Below, piece by piece: positions 5,520-12,140 of a stretch of DNA of 12,164 bases (the first letter of the stretch is position 1; each line of letters begins with the position of its first letter). The notes beneath the pieces were generated by a model that saw only the letters and a program-made list of their open reading frames with translations, made no database searches and was not told the origin of the DNA. Source of the DNA: Kingella sp. (in: b-proteobacteria) (GTDB lineage Bacteria; Pseudomonadota; Gammaproteobacteria; Burkholderiales; Neisseriaceae); NCBI RefSeq assembly GCF_030527935.1, contig NZ_JAUMZV010000054.1, positions 1-12,164 on the forward strand, read 5' to 3'. Both the position numbers and the translations under genes were made by a program.

Positions 5520-6863
5520 TCACGCCCCCAAAAACCAAAATTTCGCTAGCCAAGCCACCGCCACGAACCACACCATCGGCGGCACATCCTTGGCGCGATT
5601 GCACAGCAGCTTCACCGCCGCATAGCTGATAAAGCCCATCGCAATGCCATCGGCGATGGAATAGGTGAACGGCATAAACGCGATGGTCAAAAACGCGGGC
5701 GCGGCTTCGGTGATGTCTTTCCAGTTGATTTCAATGGCGGAGCGCATCATCTGCACGCCGATATACAGCAGCGCGGGCGCGGTGGCAAAGGCGGGCACGG
5801 CTTTGGCAAGCGGCGAAAACCACAAACACGCCAGCATCAACACGCCCACGGTGATGGCGGTTAAGCCCGTGCGCCCGCCCGCCGCCACGCCCGCCGCACT
5901 TTCTACATACGGCGTGGTGGACGATGTGCCCAAGCCCGCGCCCACCACGATGGCGATGCTGTCGGCAAACAAAGCCTTTTTCAGGCGCGGCAAATGCCCG
6001 TTTTCGTCCAGCAAGCCCGCGCGGTGCGACACGCCCACCAGCGTGCCCGTGCTGTCAAACAAATCCACCAAGAAAAACACAAACACCACCGCAATCAGGC
6101 TGCCTGAAAACAAATGGCTAAAATCCATTTGCATAAAGGTGGGCGCGATGCTGGGCACGCGGGACACAATGCCATCAATCTGCGTTAAGCCCAAGCCTGC
6201 GGCAATGGCGGTAATCACAAAAATGCTGATGATGATTGCGCCGCGCACACGGTAATAATCCAGCGCGATGGTGAGCAACAAGCCCGCCAGCGTGAGCAAC
6301 ACGGGGTAGTTGGGTAGCTTCGCGCCGTTTTGTTCCACATATAAATTGCCCATTTTCAGCAGCGTGGCTTCGCTGGCGACCACCACGCCTGAGTCTTTGA
6401 GCGCAATCAGCGCGAGAAACAGCCCGATGCCCGCCGCAATCGCCATTTTTAAGCTCATCGGCAGCGCATTCACCAGCATTTCGCGCACTTTGAACAAGCT
6501 AAACGCAATAAAAATGCAGCCTGAAACGAATACGGCTGCGAGTGCGACTTGCCACGATACGCCCATGCCCATCACCACGCTGTATGTGAAATAGGCATTT
6601 AAGCCCATCCCAGGGGCGAGCGCGATGGGATAGTTCGCCAAGCCGCCCATCACAAAGCAGCCGATGGCGGAAGCGATGCAGGTGGCGACAAACACCGCGC
6701 CAAAATCCATGCCCGCTTGCGAGAGCACGCTGGGATTGACGATGGTGATGTAGCACAGGGTAAGAAAGGTGGTGAAGCCCGCCAAGAGTTCGGTGCGGAC
6801 GGTGGTGCCTTTTTCGGCGAGCTTGAACCAGCGTTCAAGTAAAGAAGTGTTGGGATGGCTCAT
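5520..6863 (-). CDS. NCS2 family purine permease (AzgA/PbuG-like)
   Basis: This is a 447-residue, very hydrophobic inner-membrane protein that probably imports guanine, hypoxanthine or adenine by proton symport. AzgA-branch landmarks are visible: LLAGFTTFLTLCYI (27-40), the APGMGLNAYF motif (83-92), FLVDLFDSTGTLVGV (264-278) with acidic D267 and D270, and GTSSTTPYVESAAGVAAGG (312-330) followed by RTGLTA. Length fits the family of about 430-450. The start at ATG 6863 gives the usual short cytoplasmic N-terminus (LLERWFKLAEKGTTVRTE); no clear Shine-Dalgarno sequence is seen. A variant DUS, AGGCTGCCTGAA, is translated inside the gene at 6097-6108 (SGSLI). It stands alone on the minus strand after lpxK, separated by a DUS stem-loop. 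Exact purine specificity cannot be told from the sequence by eye. Confidence 0.93.
   Translation of the reverse strand: MSHPNTSLLERWFKLAEKGTTVRTELLAGFTTFLTLCYITIVNPSVLSQAGMDFGAVFVATCIASAIGCFVMGGLANYPIALAPGMGLNAYFTYSVVMGMGVSWQVALAAVFVSGCIFIAFSLFKVREMLVNALPMSLKMAIAAGIGLFLALIALKDSGVVVASEATLLKMGNLYVEQNGAKLPNYPVLLTLAGLLLTIALDYYRVRGAIIISIFVITAIAAGLGLTQIDGIVSRVPSIAPTFMQMDFSHLFSGSLIAVVFVFFLVDLFDSTGTLVGVSHRAGLLDENGHLPRLKKALFADSIAIVVGAGLGTSSTTPYVESAAGVAAGGRTGLTAITVGVLMLACLWFSPLAKAVPAFATAPALLYIGVQMMRSAIEINWKDITEAAPAFLTIAFMPFTYSIADGIAMGFISYAAVKLLCNRAKDVPPMVWFVAVAWLAKFWFLGA
6097..6108 (+). repeat. Variant DUS inside purine permease gene
   Basis: AGGCTGCCTGAA differs from the window's main DUS at one base and equals the dialect described as AG-simDUS (Simonsiella type). 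It is the only exact copy of that form noticed here. Confidence 0.55.
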
Positions 6864-7022
6864 GGTTTTGTTAAGCCGAGTGAAAAACGGGGCGGATTAT
6901 AGCGGGATTTGGATGCGGGCGGGGGGAAGTTTTGGCTTCGTTAAACACCGTTTCAGGCTGCCTTGGGGCGGGATAAGGCAGCCTGAAACGAAGTTCAGCG
7001 TAGCCAAACCGCATCCGCATTT
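6864..7022. other. Spacer between lpxK and permease
   Basis: This 159-bp stretch has no gene. It contains a strong DUS stem-loop and separates two genes on the same strand. The segment next to the permease start is the likely place of its promoter, but I see no clear -10/-35 pair. Confidence 0.4.
6949..6990 (-). terminator. DUS stem-loop after lpxK
   Basis: CGTTTCAGGCTGCCTT (6949-6964) pairs perfectly with 6975-6990 over 16 bp with a 10-nt loop. It lies about 33 bp after the lpxK stop on the minus strand and is followed there by GTGTTTAA, a weak U-tract. Confidence 0.6.
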
Positions 7023-7033
7023 TCAGGCTGCCT
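7022..7033 (-). repeat. DUS supplying the lpxK stop codon
   Basis: The exact AGGCAGCCTGAA (minus strand) is read in frame as Gln-Ala-Ala-stop: its internal TGA (7025-7023) ends lpxK. Confidence 0.85.
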
Positions 7034-8066
7034 GTATCCCCAATTCCGCCAGCACCCAATCCGCCAAGTCGGGGGTAATTTGCGCGTCAATCGGCAGCAC
7101 CCAGATGTTGCTTGGGGCGTGCGGCGGCGGGGGCAGCTTGGCGGCATCTTTTTCGGTAACGAAAATATAGTCGGCAGCGGGCAGCGCGGTTCTATCCAGC
7201 GCGGCGTGGTCGGGCAGGGCGATGGTGTGCGCAAGGGAGATGCCCAGCGCGGTTAGGCTGTCAAAAAACCGCTGCGGGCGGGCGATGGCGGCGATGGCGA
7301 TGCAGCGGGCGTGGGTTTTCAGGCTGCCTATATCCAGTTTTTCGCTGGGCTGGGCATAGCGATAGGGCGCGGTGGCGACAACTTGGCTGGTGAACAGGGC
7401 GATGCGCTCGGGCAGTCTGAAATGTTGTTGCGCGGCGGGGGCGATGGCGGGCGCGGCTTGGCTGAACACGATGGCGTTCACGTCGCGCAGGCGGGCGATG
7501 GGTTCGCGCAGTCCGCCGTTGGGCAGCACGTCTAAATCGTGGCGGGCGGCATCGGCAGCGGGGAATACGCAGATTTCTAGGTCGCGGGCTAGGGCGTAGT
7601 GTTGCAGGCCATCGTCGGCGATGATGATTTGCAGGCTGGGATGGGCGGCGAGCAGGGCACGGGCGGCGGCGATGCGGTATCTGGCAACGGCGGTGGGCGC
7701 GTGGGTGCGGCGGTGGAGCAGCAAGGGTTCGTCGCCTGCTTGGGCAGCGGTGCTGTGCGCGGTTAAAACGTGGGGCGTTTTCAGGCTGCGTCCGTAGCCA
7801 CGGCTGATGATGCCCACGGCGATGCCGCGCGTTTGCAAGGCGGCAACCAGCGCGGCGGTGATGGGGGTTTTGCCTGTGCCGCCTGCGTGGATGTTGCCCA
7901 CGATGACCACGGGCACGGGCAGTTTTTCGCTTTTCAGGCTGCCGGCCAGATAGCGGGCACGGCGGCGCGTGGCGATGGCGCGAAACAGGATGGAGAGCGG
8001 GCGCAGGAGCAGGCGCAGGACGGGGCGGGGGGATTGCCAATGGCGTTCTAGCAGGGTGTGGAGCAT
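7023..8066 (-). CDS. lpxK: Tetraacyldisaccharide 4'-kinase (lipid A)
   Basis: This 347-residue protein transfers the ATP gamma-phosphate to the 4' position of the lipid A disaccharide at the inner face of the cytoplasmic membrane. Motifs seen are an N-terminal hydrophobic, basic membrane-binding helix (1-38), the Walker A block GNIHAGGTGKTP (57-68), SRGYGRS (88-94), GDEPLLLHRR (111-120), IIADDGLQHY (148-157) and VTEKDAAKL (303-311). Length is normal. The gene is unusually loaded with DUS: translated copies or near-copies occur at residues 42-45 (GSLK), 93-96, 217-220 (FRLP) and 247-250 (GSLK), the stop lies in another, and one abuts the start codon. It is on the minus strand 117 bp after kdsB, so it shares a lipid A/Kdo cluster, perhaps with its own ribosome site drawn from the DUS. 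Confidence 0.95.
   Translation of the reverse strand: MLHTLLERHWQSPRPVLRLLLRPLSILFRAIATRRRARYLAGSLKSEKLPVPVVIVGNIHAGGTGKTPITAALVAALQTRGIAVGIISRGYGRSLKTPHVLTAHSTAAQAGDEPLLLHRRTHAPTAVARYRIAAARALLAAHPSLQIIIADDGLQHYALARDLEICVFPAADAARHDLDVLPNGGLREPIARLRDVNAIVFSQAAPAIAPAAQQHFRLPERIALFTSQVVATAPYRYAQPSEKLDIGSLKTHARCIAIAAIARPQRFFDSLTALGISLAHTIALPDHAALDRTALPAADYIFVTEKDAAKLPPPPHAPSNIWVLPIDAQITPDLADWVLAELGIQAA
7318..7329 (-). repeat. DUS translated inside lpxK
   Basis: An exact copy on the minus strand, read as GSLK at LpxK residues 247-250. Imperfect copies occur in the same gene near 7411, 7780 and 7931. Confidence 0.85.
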
Positions 8067-8067
8067 T

Positions 8068-8079
8068 TTCAGGCTGCCT
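8068..8079 (-). repeat. DUS abutting the lpxK start codon
   Basis: On the minus strand the exact DUS is followed by one A and then ATG. No other Shine-Dalgarno sequence is present, so the AAGG at the DUS 5' side, about 10 bp before the ATG, may act as the ribosome site. Confidence 0.75.
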
Positions 8080-8151
8080 TTATGCTTGATTTGTTTTCAA
8101 GGCTGAGACCTTTATAGAAGCCATGAGACAGCCTGAAACCTAGAATGGAGC

Positions 8152-8168
8152 GGCGACGGCTCGTCGCC
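8152..8168 (-). terminator. GC-rich hairpin after kdsB
   Basis: GGCGACG (8152-8158) and CGTCGCC (8162-8168) form a perfect 7-bp stem with a 3-nt loop, 15 bp beyond the kdsB stop on the minus strand. There is no U-run, so it may be a pause or processing stem rather than a full terminator. Confidence 0.35.
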
Positions 8169-8183
8169 AAGCTGCCTAACTGT

Positions 8184-8945
8184 TTACGCCGTCCACTCGC
8201 GGCGCACGCGGTCTAAATCTTCCTGCGTGTCCACGCCTGCGGGCGGGGCTTCGGTAAGCACTTCCACCGCGATGGGGTAGCCGTGCCACAGCACGCGCAG
8301 TTGTTCTAGGCTTTCGGTGGTTTCCAGCGGCGACACGCTCATGGCGGCGTATTGCTGCAAAAAGCCCGCGCGGTAGGCATAGATGCCGATGTGGCGCAGC
8401 GGGGCGGGTTGCGGCAGCCTGAAATCGCCCGCTTGCATGATGTCGCGCGGGTAGGCGATGGGGGCGCGGCTGAAATACAGCGCGTTTTGCGCTTGGCTCA
8501 GCACCACTTTCACGCAGTTGGGGTTTTGGAACTCGGCAAAATCGTGCACAGGATGGGCGGCAGTTGCCATCGGCGCGTCGCTGGCTGCGAGCTTGTGGGC
8601 AACGCGGTCAATCAGCGCGGCGGGTATCATCGGTTCATCGCCTTGCACGTTGACCACGATTTCGTGTTCAGGCAGCCCTAAAATTTGCACGGCTTCGGCA
8701 AGGCGGGTGCTGCCGCTTTGGTGTGCGCTGCTGGTTAAAACGCTGGTGATGCCGTGTACGGTGCAGGCGGCTTGGATGTCGGCGTAGTCGGTGGCAACGA
8801 TGATACGGCTGGCGGTGCTTTGCTGGGCGCGTTCGGCAACGCGCACCACCATCGGTTTGCCGTGGATGTCGGCAAGGGCTTTGTTGGGCAGGCGGCTGGA
8901 AGATAGCCGCGCGGGGATGATGATGCTGAACGGTATCGCGCTCAT
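8184..8945 (-). CDS. kdsB: 3-deoxy-manno-octulosonate cytidylyltransferase
   Basis: This 253-residue protein activates Kdo with CTP to form CMP-Kdo in the cytoplasm, for addition to lipid A. The nucleotide-binding motif PARLSSSRLPNKAL (11-24), VQGDEP (100-105), ALYFSRAPIAYPRD and HIGIYAYR are typical, and length matches the family. The frame is open upstream to 9095, but that would overlap the preceding gene almost fully. ATG 8945 gives the expected N-terminus (MSAIPFSIIIPARL) and an ATGA overlap with the upstream stop, so it is chosen. The segment HQSGSTRLAEA carries S-T where many relatives have T-D. A near-DUS is translated as FRLP around 8412. Translational coupling to the Trm112-like gene is likely. 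Confidence 0.95.
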   Translation of the reverse strand: MSAIPFSIIIPARLSSSRLPNKALADIHGKPMVVRVAERAQQSTASRIIVATDYADIQAACTVHGITSVLTSSAHQSGSTRLAEAVQILGLPEHEIVVNVQGDEPMIPAALIDRVAHKLAASDAPMATAAHPVHDFAEFQNPNCVKVVLSQAQNALYFSRAPIAYPRDIMQAGDFRLPQPAPLRHIGIYAYRAGFLQQYAAMSVSPLETTESLEQLRVLWHGYPIAVEVLTEAPPAGVDTQEDLDRVRREWTA

Positions 8946-9124
8946 GATTTGGCTTCCAAGTCGCTCAATTCGCGGGCTTCGTTTTCCAGCAAAATGGGGA
9001 TGCCATCGCGGATGGGAAACGCAAGGCGGGCGGCTTTGCTCCACAGCTCTTGCTTGTCGGCGTGGTATTCCAGCGGTTTTTTGATAAGCGGGCAAACGAG
9101 TTTGGCTAGGTATTTGGGTTGCAT
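8942..9124 (-). CDS. Trm112 family small protein (YcaR/UPF0434-like)
   Basis: This 60-residue protein begins MQPKYLAKLVCPLIKKPLEY and has the conserved end LAFPIRDGIPILLENEAREL. It matches the E. coli YcaR type encoded beside kdsB and lpxK. Only one Cys (Cys11) of the zinc-finger pattern is left, so zinc binding as in Trm112 is unlikely; beta-proteobacterial relatives recalled from memory also lack the second Cys. Its role is not established. The ribosome site AGGA lies 6 bp before ATG 9124. The stop overlaps the kdsB start in ATGA, so the two are translationally coupled. Confidence 0.92.
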   Translation of the reverse strand: MQPKYLAKLVCPLIKKPLEYHADKQELWSKAARLAFPIRDGIPILLENEARELSDLEAKS

Positions 9125-9187
9125 GGCGTATCCTTTGGATAGGGGTTGAGAAAGGGGGGCAGGCGTTTAAGCTGCGCGGAACTTGGT

Positions 9188-9267
9188 TTCAGGCTGCCTT
9201 TGATGGTGCTGCCATCGTTTAGGTTTAAGGCAGCCTTCATGTTGGCACAGCCCAAAGGCAGCCTGAA
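9188..9267. repeat. Inverted DUS pair with long loop
   Basis: The exact TTCAGGCTGCCT at 9188-9199 and AGGCAGCCTGAA at 9256-9267 face each other across 56 bp, with a partial copy (AAGGCAGCCTT) between them. Confidence 0.75.
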
Positions 9268-9389
9268 AACAATGGCGGGCGGCTTGCCCGCGCGCAGGCT
9301 GAATTTTAGCCAATTTTTACCAAATGGCATAACGGGGTTGGGCGAAGCCAATAGAGCATGGATAAATATCACCCCAACCGCCAAAATAG

Positions 9390-9431
9390 TTTTCAGGCTG
9401 CCTACTGATGTACCCATAGGCAGCCTGAAAA
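9390..9431 (-). terminator. DUS stem-loop after patatin-like gene
   Basis: TTTTCAGGCTGCCTA (9390-9404) pairs perfectly with 9417-9431 over 15 bp with a 12-nt loop. On the minus strand it starts 2 bp after the TAG stop of the patatin-like gene. There is no strong U-run. Confidence 0.6.
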
Positions 9432-9433
9432 TC

Positions 9434-10864
9434 CTATTGCACGTTTTCTGGCGCAGGCGCAGGCGTTTCCCCCGCCCTACTCTTTTCAGGCTGCCCCACT
9501 TCTTGCAGCAGCTGCTGAAACTCGGGCGATTGTTTCACCAAAATTTTCGCCGCCTGTTTCAAATCATTGATGCTCTCGCGCGGCAAATAATACGTTGTTG
9601 GAATATTCAGCGCGCGCGTGCGCAATTTAGACTGCGGCAAATCATGCAAACTCAAACTCACAAAATGCATCCGAATCGGCTTCTCCGCATCTTTTTGCGC
9701 CGCATTCCAGCTGTTCACCATCGCGCGAAATTGGCGCAGCGATTCCTGCGAAGCCCGCGCAATCGGCACATCAATCGTTGCGTTAATCATGTCGCGGAAC
9801 GATGGAATTTTCGCCTGCTGGCTAATCGTTTCGCTAATCTGATTTTGCGCGTTCACGCTCACAATAATCACGCGGCCGATGTTTTTTGTTTCCAGCATCG
9901 ACTGCAACGAGCTATTCGGATAAATCTCTTGCGTTTCCAGCAAACTGCGCAGCCCCAAATTATCCGTTAAACCGCCATCCACCAAATGCAAAAACGGACG
10001 CGCCTTGCTATCGGCATAATAAGGATTGCGCAAAATCTCGTGCCGCGTTTTCTCTTGCCACGAATCGCCATCCGACACCAAGGCAGCCTGAAAACGCGCA
10101 GGCACGGTGTAGCCGCAGTTGCCGCTGTTGTTGTTCAACGTCAGCGGCGAAAAGATAACAGGCACCGAGCTAGACGCAGCCACCGCCCGCGCCACGCGCA
10201 AATCCGACAAATCCAAACAAAATTGGTCAAAATTTTCCTGCGTAAAATCAATGCGCTGTCCCGAAGCCATATCCGTGGCACTAATCACCGCAAACGGGCC
10301 TTTGCGATATTTGTTCAAATCACCAAAGGTCATATTGCCAAACAGCGTGTTCTCAAACTGCTCTTGCAGCAAATCGCCGCGCCCATATTCAGGCGAAGCC
10401 AAGCGCGGCATATTGGAAAACGACAACGCCTGCTTAAACATCAGCCGCTGAAAATTCTGCTTCAAAAACCGCTCTTCAAAACGCGGAATCACCTGCTCGC
10501 CATGCAGCGCGTAATACACCGCCAGCACCGAGCCGCCCGACACGCCAAACACCAAATCGCTGCTCGCCGTCAGTGTGGTGCGCCTGCCGTTGAGCAGCAG
10601 CGGATAATCGTTAAACGCCGTCAGCACGCCATAACCCAACGCCGCCGCCCGCGTGCCGCCGCCCGAAAACATCATAATCACCAACGTGTTATCTTGATTA
10701 CTGCGCTGAATGCTCAGCTCCAAACGGTAGCCTTCATTCTCGCGCACGCGGTCAATCGTTTTGGTCGGCTGATACGCCACTAGCGAACACGCCGATAGCC
10801 ATACCGCGCTCGCCGCTATCATCGCCCGTTTTAGGCAGCCTGAAAACCATACAAAATCACTCAT
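9434..10864 (-). CDS. Patatin-like phospholipase, lipoprotein
   Basis: This 476-residue protein probably hydrolyses acyl esters of phospholipids at the outer or inner membrane periplasmic face. The patatin core is complete: oxyanion loop SGGGTRA (67-73), nucleophile elbow GVSGG (107-111, Ser109) and catalytic DGG (Asp296 in LHLVDGGLTDN). A lipobox LSAC lies at 23-26, with Cys26 lipidated and Ser at +2. The hydrophobic stretch before it is short, and the basic KR at 12-13 comes just after a translated DUS (SGCL), so the long start at 10864 is preferred. ATG 10822 would leave a signal peptide without positive charges. No strong ribosome site is seen for either. The C-terminal tail is Pro/Ala/Glu-rich. 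DUS sequence is also translated as RFQAAL (258-263) and QPEKS near the end. It follows purK after a terminator, so is likely transcribed separately. Confidence 0.9.
   Translation of the reverse strand: MSDFVWFSGCLKRAMIAASAVWLSACSLVAYQPTKTIDRVRENEGYRLELSIQRSNQDNTLVIMMFSGGGTRAAALGYGVLTAFNDYPLLLNGRRTTLTASSDLVFGVSGGSVLAVYYALHGEQVIPRFEERFLKQNFQRLMFKQALSFSNMPRLASPEYGRGDLLQEQFENTLFGNMTFGDLNKYRKGPFAVISATDMASGQRIDFTQENFDQFCLDLSDLRVARAVAASSSVPVIFSPLTLNNNSGNCGYTVPARFQAALVSDGDSWQEKTRHEILRNPYYADSKARPFLHLVDGGLTDNLGLRSLLETQEIYPNSSLQSMLETKNIGRVIIVSVNAQNQISETISQQAKIPSFRDMINATIDVPIARASQESLRQFRAMVNSWNAAQKDAEKPIRMHFVSLSLHDLPQSKLRTRALNIPTTYYLPRESINDLKQAAKILVKQSPEFQQLLQEVGQPEKSRAGETPAPAPENVQ
10081..10092 (+). repeat. 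DUS translated inside patatin-like gene
   Basis: An exact AGGCAGCCTGAA on the plus strand, read on the minus strand as FQAA at residues 259-262, in a loop region between the nucleophile and the catalytic Asp. Confidence 0.85.
10833..10844 (+). repeat. DUS in the patatin-like signal peptide region
   Basis: An exact copy. With the start at 10864 it encodes FSGCL in the signal-peptide n-region; with a start at 10822 it would be leader sequence. Confidence 0.8.
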
Positions 10865-10878
10865 AAGCTATACCAAAA

Positions 10879-10905
10879 GCAGCCTGAAAACCGTTTTCAG
10901 GCTGC
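10879..10905 (-). terminator. Rho-independent-type terminator of purK
   Basis: GCAGCCTGAAAA (10879-10890) and TTTTCAGGCTGC (10894-10905) form a perfect 12-bp stem with a 3-nt loop, 4 bp after the purK stop on the minus strand. There it is followed directly by TTTTGG, the best U-tract of any DUS stem-loop in this window. One arm is an exact DUS (10896-10907). Confidence 0.75.
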
Positions 10906-10909
10906 CTAA

Positions 10910-12049
10910 TCATTGAAACTTTAACTGTTGATGCAGCGATTGCGCGATGCGATAGGCTTCGTCCGCCGAATCCGCCAACACCGTAAAATGCCCCATCTTG
11001 CGCCCCTTGCGCGGCTCAACCTTGCCATACAAATGCAAATGCGCCTGCGGATGATTCAACACCCCCGCCCAATTCGGCTCTTCCCCCTGCTCGCCCCACG
11101 CATCGCCCAAAATATTCGCCATGCAACACGCCGACAGCAAGCGCGTATCCGCAGGCGGCAAGCCACACATCAAGCGCACCTGCTGCTGAAACTGGCTGCT
11201 CGCACACGCATCAATCGTATGATGCCCACTATTATGCGGGCGCGGCGCAATCTCATTCACCACCAACCGCTGCTCATCCCCCACCACAAACATCTCCACC
11301 GCCAACACGCCCACATAATCCAACTCATTTGCCAAGCGTACTGCCATCTGTTTGGCTTCGGCTAGCAAGTTTTCAGGCAGCCGCGCAGGCACCAGCGAAT
11401 ACGCCAAAATGCCGTTTGCATGATGATTTTCCGCAGGGTCAAACGTTGCAATCCGCGCATCATCCAAACGGCACACAATCACCGAAATCTCCGCACGCAA
11501 ATCCACCAATTGCTCCAACACACACGGCACATTGCCCAGCGCAACAAACGCTGCCTGCAATCCCGCCAACGTGCTCACCTTAATTTGCCCCTTGCCATCA
11601 TAGCCCAACGTTGCCGTTTTCAGCACCGCAGGAAACAACGGTTCACATTCCGCCACAATATCCGATGCAGCCTGAATCACCCGATACGGCGCAGTTTCCA
11701 AGCCCGCCTTGCGAATCCACTCTTTTTCCCAAATCCGATTTTGCGCAATCGCTACGCATTCGCCACTGGGCGAAACTTGGGTAGCAACCGCCAAATCACG
11801 CATCCCCCCCGCGTTTACATTTTCAAACTCCGTAGTAACCGCAGCGCATCGCGCCAATTCTGCCAGCGCATTTTTATCATCAAACGGCACACAAAGATGC
11901 TTATCCGCAAACCTAGCCGCAGGCGAATGCGTATCGGGTTCAAGCACCATCACTTGATAGCCCATCGTTTTCGCCGCCAGCGTAAACATACTGCCCAACT
12001 GCCCGCCGCCTAAAATACCCAAAAACTTGGGTGGATAAATAACCTTCAT
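10910..12049 (-). CDS. purK: 5-(carboxyamino)imidazole ribonucleotide synthase
   Basis: This 379-residue ATP-grasp enzyme converts AIR, bicarbonate and ATP to N5-CAIR in de novo purine synthesis, in the cytoplasm. The N-terminal dinucleotide-like loop GILGGGQLGSM (11-21), VTTEFENV (71-78), LKTATLGYDGKGQ (143-155), the metal-binding part VVNEIAPRPHNSGHHTID (263-280) and the C-terminal HLYGK are all present. Length is normal for PurK. The start at ATG 12049 has GGTGG 7 bp upstream and a good promoter. No purE is adjacent within the window. The gene stands before the patatin-like gene and is followed by a terminator, so it is probably monocistronic. A near-DUS is translated as RLPEN around 11370. 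Confidence 0.96.
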   Translation of the reverse strand: MKVIYPPKFLGILGGGQLGSMFTLAAKTMGYQVMVLEPDTHSPAARFADKHLCVPFDDKNALAELARCAAVTTEFENVNAGGMRDLAVATQVSPSGECVAIAQNRIWEKEWIRKAGLETAPYRVIQAASDIVAECEPLFPAVLKTATLGYDGKGQIKVSTLAGLQAAFVALGNVPCVLEQLVDLRAEISVIVCRLDDARIATFDPAENHHANGILAYSLVPARLPENLLAEAKQMAVRLANELDYVGVLAVEMFVVGDEQRLVVNEIAPRPHNSGHHTIDACASSQFQQQVRLMCGLPPADTRLLSACCMANILGDAWGEQGEEPNWAGVLNHPQAHLHLYGKVEPRKGRKMGHFTVLADSADEAYRIAQSLHQQLKFQ

Positions 12050-12076
12050 CAGATTGCCACCAAAAATAAAAAGCGC

Positions 12077-12105
12077 ATTATAGCTTTAAATTCTCTTCCG
12101 CCAAA
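12077..12105 (-). promoter_or_regulatory. Predicted sigma-70 promoter of purK
   Basis: The minus strand shows a perfect -10 box TATAAT (12082-12077) and TTGGCG (12104-12099) as a moderate -35 with a 16-bp spacer. The predicted transcript begins near 12070, giving a leader of about 20 nt. No PurR-like operator was recognised. Confidence 0.6.
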
Positions 12106-12110
12106 ACCGA

Positions 12111-12140
12111 ACCCCCTTTGGTCGAAGAACCGAAGGGGGT
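12111..12140. terminator. Hairpin upstream of purK promoter
   Basis: ACCCCCTTTGGT (12111-12122) and ACCGAAGGGGGT (12129-12140) form a 12-bp stem with one G-T wobble and a 6-nt loop (CGAAGA). On the minus strand it is followed by TTCGGTTTT, so it may end transcription from a gene beyond the right edge. No gene is visible in 12050-12164. Confidence 0.45.

Larger units (their letters stand above)
8067..8183. other. kdsB-lpxK spacer with DUS and hairpin
   Basis: This 117-bp spacer has no gene. It holds an exact DUS against the lpxK start, a partial inverted DUS (ACAGCCTGAA near 8128) and a compact GC-rich hairpin close to the kdsB stop. The inverted pair could attenuate transcription between kdsB and lpxK. 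Confidence 0.45.
9125..9433. other. Intergenic region with four DUS copies
   Basis: This 309-bp stretch between the patatin-like gene and the Trm112-like gene (both minus) contains exact DUS copies at 9188, 9256, 9392 and 9418 and a partial one near 9226. The reading frames crossing it are made largely of translated DUS and look spurious. A promoter for the Trm112-kdsB-lpxK cluster should be here, but no clear -10/-35 pair is seen. Confidence 0.55.

Noticed and set aside
7261..8040. A 259-codon open frame overlapping lpxK
   Set aside because: It is an Arg/Pro/His-rich shadow of lpxK in another frame.
8946..9095. N-terminal extension of kdsB by 50 codons
   Set aside because: It would cover nearly the whole Trm112-like gene in another frame; the shorter start gives the normal KdsB N-terminus and an ATGA overlap.
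8942..9124. Loss of zinc-binding Cys residues in the Trm112-like protein as a novelty
   Set aside because: Relatives in beta-proteobacteria, as far as I recall, also keep only the first Cys, so it is ordinary for the group.
9106..9417. A 103-codon minus-strand open frame upstream of the Trm112-like gene
   Set aside because: Much of it is translated DUS (GSLKT, FRLP, GSLK), it has no ribosome site, and it overlaps the start of a well-supported gene.
3104..10907. Regularly recurring 12-mer as a possible CRISPR array
   Set aside because: Copies are irregularly spaced, in both orientations and inside genes; they are DNA uptake sequences.
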